Shown here: one piece after another, positions 57,750-64,000 of the stretch
How positions within the stretch are numbered: the first letter of the stretch is position 1
Layout of the letters: each line of letters begins with the position of its first letter
The notes under the pieces: model-generated
The model's input: the letters and a program-made list of their open reading frames with translations, nothing else
What the model was told of the DNA's origin: nothing
Databases searched by the model: none
Position numbers and translations under genes: made by a program
DNA from: Stenotrophomonas acidaminiphila
GTDB taxonomy: Bacteria; Pseudomonadota; Gammaproteobacteria; Xanthomonadales; Xanthomonadaceae
Length of the DNA: 64,000 bases
NCBI RefSeq assembly: GCF_001431595.1
Contig: NZ_LDJO01000014.1
Span: 62,001 to 126,000, forward strand
Reading direction: 5' to 3'

Positions 57750-59279
57750 TTAGCGTGGAATATTCCATTCCCGACTCCAGCAGGGTCGGGGTTCTTCGTT
57801 GAGGATGGCTGCAGACTTCGCCGCTTGTATCCAGACAGGCAGTGCGTCCACTTGAGCGAAATAGCCGTATTTCCCCGACTCTGAGAATGCTGTCTGGTTC
57901 CAGGTTGCCAGCAGGTTGCATTGTGACAGGGGTGGCGGAAGAAACCGGATGGAGCGGTAAATTTCATGAAGTGGGGTGATGCTGCCGATTCCTGCCAGGA
58001 GGATTATCGCCCACTTGGTCTTCGTCGGAGGACCTAGACTCTCATCGCCGAATGCCGATCGGGCCAGGGCCTGTGCAGTGGCATAGGTGAGGATTGCGAG
58101 GCTGGGAATGGATGCCCGCATCATGAAGTCGGAATGTATGCCGATCCTTATCAGTGGAGACAGCAGCAGCATGCCCGCAACGGTTGTTGTCAGTATTCTT
58201 CCGTTCGGTTCAGATTTATGGGTTAGCCATAGCAGTGCAACGAATGGCAGGACCTCCAGTGATTGGAAAAGCATATAGAGTGCGAAGGGGGGCATGGATA
58301 TCGATATGCCCACGCTTTCCGGCGCAGTAAGCAGGTAGGCAAGAGCAACTGCCGATATGGATGAGCCGATGAGGCCGGCAATGACGTCCCGGCAGAGGGC
58401 ATGTCTAGAAAAGGCGTGTCTGTAAAGGACGAGGCCGGCAAACGGGAGTAGCCCGAGCAGGGTGAGCGGTGACCAGAGGGCGGTCAGCGGTACAAACAGA
58501 ATGAAGGCCTGTGACGATGCCTTGTCCTTGTGCCAGAGAAGGAAAAGCACGGCTCCAAGCCAGCCCGGTAGAGCATGATTCGGAACCCAGAATGCCAAGG
58601 TGATGTTGGACGAATACTGCAGCGGTGCGGCCCACCATTCCAGATGGGAGTAGGGAGTCTTCAACATCTCCGGGGAAGTGATGAGGGTTCCAAGCGCATC
58701 GAGACCACTGAACGCCACAAAGATCACGGCAGCAATAATGCGTTCGCGTGGCCGGAAGATTGTGGATGCAAGTGCGAGCGTGATGGAGAGGATCGACGTG
58801 TTCTGAATGAGAAGAGCTGCTTCCACCCAATTGAAGGGAAGGATATTCCCCATGGCGGCAGGGATCAGATACATCCCAATGGGGGCGCGAAGAATCCAGT
58901 TGATGCCGTGTTCCTGGTAGTGGAACGGCCACGGCATGGCGGCCAGATCCTTTAGCAGCGTTGCCCGAACCTGCCAGTCGATGTTCCTGTAGAAAAGTCC
59001 ATCGCTGCCCTGTCCTCCGAGCAGCATGATCAGTAGGCTGATGACCACGCATCCAGCCAGAGTCGTTGCTGGAATGGTCTGGGTTTGTGGCGTGGTTGGC
59101 GCCTTACGGAAGATGAGGAGAGCGATCAGGGCTGTTGCCGCAAGGAGCGACAAAAGGGTGGCTGTTCCCGAAGGACTCAGGAAATGGAGCAACAGGAGAT
59201 TTGATGCAGCGAAGATCGATACCGCCGTGTTCGTGAGTGCTGTGACGCTTATCTGCTTTTCGAGCATCGGCTTGGGCAT
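57750..59279 (-). CDS. Polytopic membrane protein, possible GT-C glycosyltransferase
   Basis: A 509-residue protein with about twelve hydrophobic segments and a short C-terminal periplasmic tail. It lacks the motifs of the three paralogs but has a comparable first outer loop, GGQGSDGLFYRNIDWQ, with acidic residues, followed by ATLLKDLAAMPWPFHYQ. This is compatible with the GT-C fold. Later segments include LEWWAAPLQYSSNITLAFW. It is on the strand opposite to the rest of the island and divergent from paralog 2. Base composition is visibly less GC-rich than in the housekeeping genes. The family is not recognised. The start could also be the ATG at 59267. Confidence 0.65.
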   Translation of the reverse strand: MPKPMLEKQISVTALTNTAVSIFAASNLLLLHFLSPSGTATLLSLLAATALIALLIFRKAPTTPQTQTIPATTLAGCVVISLLIMLLGGQGSDGLFYRNIDWQVRATLLKDLAAMPWPFHYQEHGINWILRAPIGMYLIPAAMGNILPFNWVEAALLIQNTSILSITLALASTIFRPRERIIAAVIFVAFSGLDALGTLITSPEMLKTPYSHLEWWAAPLQYSSNITLAFWVPNHALPGWLGAVLFLLWHKDKASSQAFILFVPLTALWSPLTLLGLLPFAGLVLYRHAFSRHALCRDVIAGLIGSSISAVALAYLLTAPESVGISISMPPFALYMLFQSLEVLPFVALLWLTHKSEPNGRILTTTVAGMLLLSPLIRIGIHSDFMMRASIPSLAILTYATAQALARSAFGDESLGPPTKTKWAIILLAGIGSITPLHEIYRSIRFLPPPLSQCNLLATWNQTAFSESGKYGYFAQVDALPVWIQAAKSAAILNEEPRPCWSREWNIPR

Positions 59280-59360
59280 GTGAGGGCAGGAGTGTCGGCG
59301 TGTAGTATGGCTGAAAGCATTTTCGTGGGGTGGGTCGTGGCAGGTGCGGGGGCGCAAGAG

Positions 59361-61241
59361 ATGCGGTCGGGGGACTTTCAGGTGGGGAAGGTGGTTGCTG
59401 GCATGCAGGCAGTCGTGATCCTGCTCCTGCTTCATCGCTATCCGGGCATCGTCCATGACTCGATCCTCTACATGGGGCAGGCGATGGCGCACCGCTGGCC
59501 GGACCTTCTAGGCAATGACCTGTTCTTCATGTACGGCGGGCAAAGTCGTTATTCCGCGTTCCCCTGGTTGTTGGGAGTGCTGCTGCAATACATCGGCCTG
59601 CCGGCATTGTTCATGTGGGGGAGCCTGGTTGGCGTCCTGTTGTTCGCTGCAACCAGTTGGTACTGCCTGTCCAGGTTGCTTCCATCATCACAGCGCTATT
59701 GGGCATGGTTGGGTGTCCTGTGCCTTCCCGCAATGTATGGCGTGGTCAGCATCTTCAGCTACGGCGAGGCCTTCCTGACCTCGCGTCCGTTCGCGGAAGG
59801 ATTGTGCCTTCTTGCCGTTGGTTGCCTGATGGCGAAGAGGTGGGTTCTTGCCGGCGTATGCATCGCTCTGGCCGGTGCCATGCATCCATTGCAGGCCATG
59901 GCGGCGATGCTTGTCATCTGGGTGTGGGCGATAGGCAGGGATCGGCGTTGGCTGCATGCGCTTTGGCTGGCGATTCCGATCGTGGCTCTGGCGGTGGCAG
60001 GAGTGCGCCCGTTCAATGGCCTTGTCCAGCAGGCAGACCCCCTGTGGCTGGACAGCATGCGGACGAGCCGACAGCTCTTCGTTACGTCATGGGGAATCAA
60101 CGACATCAAATTCCTCGTGTTCGATGCCTTCATCTTGTTGCTTGCTTGGCATCGAGTGAAGGGCGATTTCGGGAGATGGTGCATTGCAAGCTTGATCGCA
60201 CTGGTACTGGGCGTCGGCTCAAGCATGCTTCTGGTGGATGTCATGCATCTGGTTTTGCCCGCAGGGATGCAGCTATGGCGGGTGCATTGGCTGGCACACT
60301 GGTTCGGAGTCGCGGCTATTGCGGTCTTGCTGTGCCAGCATCTGCAGAGTGGCGAAAGATCACGTGCCGCACTGCTCTTTCTGGTGGCGCAACTGGCCTG
60401 GGGCGAAACGGACTGGGGATGGGCGGCGATGGCTGCGATCTATCTCGCGTGGCCTCAGGTGGTCATGGGGTCGCGAAAGCGGATTGAGCCCCTGCTCGGA
60501 GGACTGTTCGCGCTGGCGATAGTGCTGTTGTTCGTGAACCACGCCGCCAATGAATGGAAATGGTTCAGGCTTGCGGGGTTCCGACTGGACTATTACGCCA
60601 TTGATCGTCGCCTGCTCGCGTTTCCCGCACTGGCCTTTGGCTTGCCATTGTTGGGCACGTATCTATGGCATCGCGCAGCAGCAGCTGGCCGCACCTTCCT
60701 TCTGGTGGGCATCCTGCTGCCGCTTTTGGTGCTTGGAGTAACGGTTTGGGATGCGCGCCCATCCTTGCTGCGTACCTTCGAGGATGCTGCAGGGCGTGAG
60801 GAAATTTTCGGCGTTGCTCTGCCCGAAAACGCGCAGATATATTGGGGGGGGGACTCGCCGGTAGGCAGCTGGCTGGTGCTCCATAGGCTCAGCTACTTCA
60901 GTACCAGCCAACTCGCCGGACAGGTGTTCAGTCGCGAAACCGCCGTCGATGGGCGACAGCGGGCTGAGCGGATGATGGCATTAGACCAGGCGGTGTCGCA
61001 TTGCCTGGATCGCCGGACTCCTGAAAAGGAACGCAATTCATGCCATGCCAGCGACGACGTGCTGAGACAGGCCTGTGCGGTGAAACCGGTGCCCGGACCG
61101 GATTATCTCGTGCTTCCAATTCGACAACCACAGCAGGCGGCTGGCAGTTGGGCGATAACGAATCCCCGCACAGGTCAGCCTGCCCTTGTCTATTGGATCT
61201 ATAGCTGTGCCGCCCTGATGGAAGAGTTGAAAAATCCATGA
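59361..61241 (+). CDS. Polytopic membrane protein of GT-C glycosyltransferase type (paralog 2)
   Basis: About 626 residues, with the same plan as paralog 1. RYPGIVHDSILYMGQ follows helix 1 (H32-D33), then NDLFFMYGGQ, HPLQAM, DRRWLHALW, MQLWRVHWLAHW and the C-terminal cysteines in SHCLDRR, SCHASDD, QACAV and YSCAAL. The ATG at 59361 is preferred because GGGGG lies nine bases before it and the length ahead of helix 1 matches the paralogs; a GTG at 59280 and an ATG at 59307 are in frame. The downstream paralog overlaps it by four bases. A sugar-transferring role is inferred. Confidence 0.72.
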   Translation: MRSGDFQVGKVVAGMQAVVILLLLHRYPGIVHDSILYMGQAMAHRWPDLLGNDLFFMYGGQSRYSAFPWLLGVLLQYIGLPALFMWGSLVGVLLFAATSWYCLSRLLPSSQRYWAWLGVLCLPAMYGVVSIFSYGEAFLTSRPFAEGLCLLAVGCLMAKRWVLAGVCIALAGAMHPLQAMAAMLVIWVWAIGRDRRWLHALWLAIPIVALAVAGVRPFNGLVQQADPLWLDSMRTSRQLFVTSWGINDIKFLVFDAFILLLAWHRVKGDFGRWCIASLIALVLGVGSSMLLVDVMHLVLPAGMQLWRVHWLAHWFGVAAIAVLLCQHLQSGERSRAALLFLVAQLAWGETDWGWAAMAAIYLAWPQVVMGSRKRIEPLLGGLFALAIVLLFVNHAANEWKWFRLAGFRLDYYAIDRRLLAFPALAFGLPLLGTYLWHRAAAAGRTFLLVGILLPLLVLGVTVWDARPSLLRTFEDAAGREEIFGVALPENAQIYWGGDSPVGSWLVLHRLSYFSTSQLAGQVFSRETAVDGRQRAERMMALDQAVSHCLDRRTPEKERNSCHASDDVLRQACAVKPVPGPDYLVLPIRQPQQAAGSWAITNPRTGQPALVYWIYSCAALMEELKNP

Positions 61242-63130
61242 TTATGAAGACGATGGATACAGAGAGGCCTGGCCGGTTCACCGTGATTGCAGGAGCATTG
61301 CTTGGATTGCTCGTGATGCTGCATCTGCGGCGTTATGCGGGAATCAATCACGATGCAGTGCTGTATCTGGGGCAGGGACTGCTGCAGCGCTGGCCTGAAA
61401 TATTCATGCACGATCCTTTTTTTTCGCATGGAAGCCAGGAGAAATACAGCCTGTTTCCCAGGTTGGTCGGTTTCCTGTTTGGTTTTACAGATCCTCCTGT
61501 CGTGTTCCTCTGGGGTGTTCTTCTTTTCCTGCTTCTTTTTGCGGCTGCCTGCTGGTATTGCTTGAGCGCCGTTTTGCCCAGGGGGCAGCGTTATTGGGCA
61601 TGGCTCGGAATCTTGTGCTTGCCCTCTTTGTATGGCGGCATGTCCGGCATGTTCGGATATAGCGAGCAGTTCTTCACGCCACGCTTGGTGGCGGAAGCGT
61701 TGTCATTGGCCGGCGTAGGGCTTCTTGCCCGCGATAGATGGCCGCTGGCCATTGGTTGCATGGCGCTGGCGGTATTGTTTCATCCCTTGCAGGGCATCGC
61801 AGCGGGAATCATCGTCTGGTCCTGGATGGTTATGCGTGACCGACGCTGGCTGCATGTGCTTTGGCTTGTGGTTCCCTTGCTAGTGTTGGCATGGGGAAAG
61901 GTGCAGCCATTTGATGGCTTGTTCCGAAAGATCGATGCGGAATGGTTGGGGAGCTTGCAGGCGTATACGCGACAGCTGTTCGTCTCCCTCTGGAGGCCTG
62001 TGGACTTCAACTTGCTTGGGTTCGATGTGCTGCTGCTGATCTACGCATGGCGGACGTTGCATGACAGCTTTGCAAGATGGTGCGCCGCTAGCCTGCTAGG
62101 TCTTGTGTTGGGGCTTGTGGCAAGCGTGTTGTTGGTGGATGTGATTCACCTGGTGCTGCCCGCAGGTCTGCAACTGTGGCGCGTCCATTGGTTGGCGCAT
62201 TGGTTCGCCATGGCTTCCATAGGAGCGTTGGTATACCGAGACGCCATGGCACGCGAATGGTCGCGGATGGCACTGCTTGCCTTGATCATCTTGGCGGCGT
62301 GGAGCGGCATGTGGTGGGTATGGCTGCCGGGTATGGGTGTGTATATGGCCTGGCAATGGGCGATACGGCCAAGGAACACGAAGTTCGTGATGTTGCTGGG
62401 TGTTTTGTCCGCACTGGGGTGTTTTTTCTTTTTTTCCAATTTCTTCGCGATGGAATGGCTTCGCTTCCGTATGGCCCACTATCGTTTCGATCTGTACGCA
62501 ATTGATCGACGATTATTGGCGTTCCCGATTGCAGGGTTGGTCCTGCTGCTTCCCTGGGCCTATGCGTGGGGACGGTTCTCGCGCGTCGTGCGGCTTGGTC
62601 TCCTGATCCTGCTCCTATGCCCTTTGCTGATCATCGGCGGCATTCGTTGGGATTCGCGATCGGTGATCAACCTGGCCTACGAGAATGCTGCTTTCACTAG
62701 CGGCGTGTTTGGCGTTGATCTTGCGCCTGACGCCCAGGTCTATTGGGATGCCGATTCACTGACGGGGCCGTGGTTGGTGCTGCAACGGGCAAGTTACTTC
62801 AGTCCAGGTCAGCTGGCTGGCGGTGTTTTTCACCGGGATACCATCGTTGAGGGAAACGAACGGGTAAACCGCATGCGCCCACTGATCCAGGAAAGCATGT
62901 GGTGCAGTGACCGTTCATTGCCGTTGGAGGAGCGCGAGAGCTGCCATATCAGCGACGACACAATGAATACGGCATGTGCGTTTGGGCCGGGTAGACGGCC
63001 TGATTACCTCGTACTCCAGTACAAGCAACCCCAGCCTGAAGCGGGCCGATGGGAGATCATTGACCCTGTGACTGGCGAATCAGCGGTTACTTTCCGTCTC
63101 TACCGTTGTGCCGATATCGTGAAGGAATGA
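61238..63130 (+). CDS. Polytopic membrane protein of GT-C glycosyltransferase type (paralog 3)
   Basis: A 630-residue protein, start fixed by the ATGA overlap with paralog 2. RYAGINHDAVLYLGQ (H38-D39), HDPFFSHGSQ, HPLQGI, DRRWLHVLW, LQLWRVHWLAHW and the cysteines in MWCSDRS, SCHISDD, NTACAF and YRCADI repeat the paralog pattern in order. Paralogs 2 and 3 are closer to each other than to paralog 1 (for example VLPAG before QLWRVHWLAHW), which suggests a recent tandem duplication. A galE-type gene follows after 24 bases. Function as a lipid-linked sugar transferase is inferred. Confidence 0.72.
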   Translation: MIMKTMDTERPGRFTVIAGALLGLLVMLHLRRYAGINHDAVLYLGQGLLQRWPEIFMHDPFFSHGSQEKYSLFPRLVGFLFGFTDPPVVFLWGVLLFLLLFAAACWYCLSAVLPRGQRYWAWLGILCLPSLYGGMSGMFGYSEQFFTPRLVAEALSLAGVGLLARDRWPLAIGCMALAVLFHPLQGIAAGIIVWSWMVMRDRRWLHVLWLVVPLLVLAWGKVQPFDGLFRKIDAEWLGSLQAYTRQLFVSLWRPVDFNLLGFDVLLLIYAWRTLHDSFARWCAASLLGLVLGLVASVLLVDVIHLVLPAGLQLWRVHWLAHWFAMASIGALVYRDAMAREWSRMALLALIILAAWSGMWWVWLPGMGVYMAWQWAIRPRNTKFVMLLGVLSALGCFFFFSNFFAMEWLRFRMAHYRFDLYAIDRRLLAFPIAGLVLLLPWAYAWGRFSRVVRLGLLILLLCPLLIIGGIRWDSRSVINLAYENAAFTSGVFGVDLAPDAQVYWDADSLTGPWLVLQRASYFSPGQLAGGVFHRDTIVEGNERVNRMRPLIQESMWCSDRSLPLEERESCHISDDTMNTACAFGPGRRPDYLVLQYKQPQPEAGRWEIIDPVTGESAVTFRLYRCADIVKE

Positions 63131-63154
63131 CGGAATGAAGTGTGGAATGAATCC

Positions 63155-64000
63155 ATGTTGAGGGTGATGGTCTGCGGCGGCGCCGGCTACATCGGCAGCC
63201 ACATGGCGCGCCTGCTGGCCGGGCAGGGCCATGAGGTGGTGGTGCTGGACGATCTGTCCACCGGGCATGCGCAGGCGGTGCAGTGGGGGCGGCTGGTGGA
63301 GGCGGACGTGCTGCACCCGCCGTCGCTGGAAGCGGCGTTCGCGGGGCAGGGCTTCGATGCCGTGTTCCATTTCTGCGCGCGTTCGCTGGTCGCCGAGTCG
63401 GTGGCCCGGCCGTACGACTACTACGCGAGCAATGTCGTGGGCACGCTCAACCTGCTCGAGGCGATGCGCCGGCACGAGGTGCGGCGGCTGGTGTTTTCCT
63501 CGAGCGCGTCGGTGTTCGGGCAGCCGGCCACCGGCATGGTCGACGAGGACCATCCCACCCAGCCGATCAATCCGTACGGCGCCAGCAAGCTGATGGTCGA
63601 GCGCATCCTGTCCGATGCGGCGGCGGCCTACGGGCTGGATTCGGTGGCGCTGCGCTATTTCAACGCGGCCGGCGCGACGGCCGATGCGCGCATCGGCGAG
63701 TCGCACGCCTGCGAGACCCACCTGATTCCCAACGTGCTGCGTTCGGTGCTGGGCGACGGGCCCGCGCTGAAGGTCTTCGGCGGCGACTATCCCACGCCCG
63801 ACGGCACCTGCATCCGCGACTATGTGCACGTCGAGGATCTGGCGCAGGCGCACCTGCTGGCGCTGGATTACCTGGGCGCTCATCCCGGCGCCCATGCGTT
63901 CAATCTCGGCAACGGGCGCGGTTTTTCCGTGTGCGAGGTCATCGCCGCCGCGTCTGCCGTCACCGGTCGCGCCGTGCCCTGGGAGATGGCGCCGCGCCGT
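63155..64000 (+). CDS. galE: UDP-glucose 4-epimerase (GalE-type), partial at the window edge
   Basis: The first 282 residues of an extended short-chain dehydrogenase, cut by the right edge. The NAD-binding MVCGGAGYIGSHMARLL is at residues 5-21, VVLDDLSTGH follows, the catalytic Ser is in VFSSSASVFG, and Tyr-Lys is in NPYGASKLMVERIL. RYFNAAGA, GGDYPTPDGTCIRDYVHVEDLA and FNLGNGRGFSV are the GalE signature. It would supply UDP-galactose or a related sugar to the preceding glycosylation genes. It returns to the very high GC content of the housekeeping genes, so it may mark the right border of the island. Confidence 0.9.
   Translation, partial: MLRVMVCGGAGYIGSHMARLLAGQGHEVVVLDDLSTGHAQAVQWGRLVEADVLHPPSLEAAFAGQGFDAVFHFCARSLVAESVARPYDYYASNVVGTLNLLEAMRRHEVRRLVFSSSASVFGQPATGMVDEDHPTQPINPYGASKLMVERILSDAAAAYGLDSVALRYFNAAGATADARIGESHACETHLIPNVLRSVLGDGPALKVFGGDYPTPDGTCIRDYVHVEDLAQAHLLALDYLGAHPGAHAFNLGNGRGFSVCEVIAAASAVTGRAVPWEMAPRR

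Noticed and set aside
57750..59279. Membership of the opposite-strand membrane protein in the three-paralog family
   Set aside because: None of the shared motifs (HPLQ, DRRWLH, QLWRVHWL, four C-terminal cysteines) is present.
59280..59360. GTG at 59280 or ATG at 59307 as start of paralog 2
   Set aside because: They would leave no promoter space to the divergent gene and add residues that the paralogs lack. The ATG at 59361 has a purine-rich site before it.

Overview
The window is 64 kb of very GC-rich chromosome from a gammaproteobacterium, most likely a member of the Xanthomonadaceae/Lysobacteraceae close to Stenotrophomonas. Pointers are the glycolytic cluster gap / pgk / pyk / animal-type class I aldolase, a fused cysNC with a stand-alone PAPS reductase, the pilC-pilD-coaE operon, and the codon usage. 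Species assignment is an inference. No insertion sequence, prophage, CRISPR array or rRNA was seen; there is one tRNA, tRNA-Gly(CCC).

Region by region. 1-11.7 kb: central carbon metabolism on the + strand (gap, pgk, a HAD phosphatase, pyk, class I aldolase), interrupted by a DUF2339/DUF3999 membrane pair and a GNAT enzyme, and preceded by a partial ompW with a perfect FNR/ANR box. 11.7-26.8 kb: a nearly complete assimilatory sulfate reduction and cysteine regulon. It holds cysK and cysG (-), the regulator cysB (+), cysHIJ (-) and cysD-cysNC (+), with a copper pair (DUF2946 protein and TonB-dependent copper receptor) and a BLUF blue-light sensor in the middle. Sulfate would be activated by CysD/CysNC to PAPS, reduced by CysH and CysIJ (with siroheme from CysG), and fixed by CysK.

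26.8-49.7 kb: an RND efflux adaptor/pump pair, an AGCS amino-acid symporter, a TrmH-type methylase, nadE, an M28 peptidase, mscL, an FAH-family hydrolase, a Rieske protein, a DASS transporter, trmB, thiG and thiS, a GDSL autotransporter esterase, the tRNA, rimK, a small secreted protein and an OmpR-type two-component system.

49.7-64 kb: a type IV pilus locus. It runs coaE, pilD and pilC (-), then two short type IVa pilin genes in tandem, each with its own sigma-54 promoter. Behind them lies a visibly less GC-rich block (about 53.7-63.1 kb) with three paralogous multi-pass membrane proteins of GT-C glycosyltransferase type, a GtrA-like flippase, a UDP-galactopyranose-mutase-like FAD oxidoreductase and a further membrane protein on the opposite strand. 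A galE-type epimerase, cut by the window edge, follows. The best reading is a variable pilin or surface glycosylation island that uses a lipid-linked sugar. This is the most novel part of the window; the function is inferred from context, not shown.
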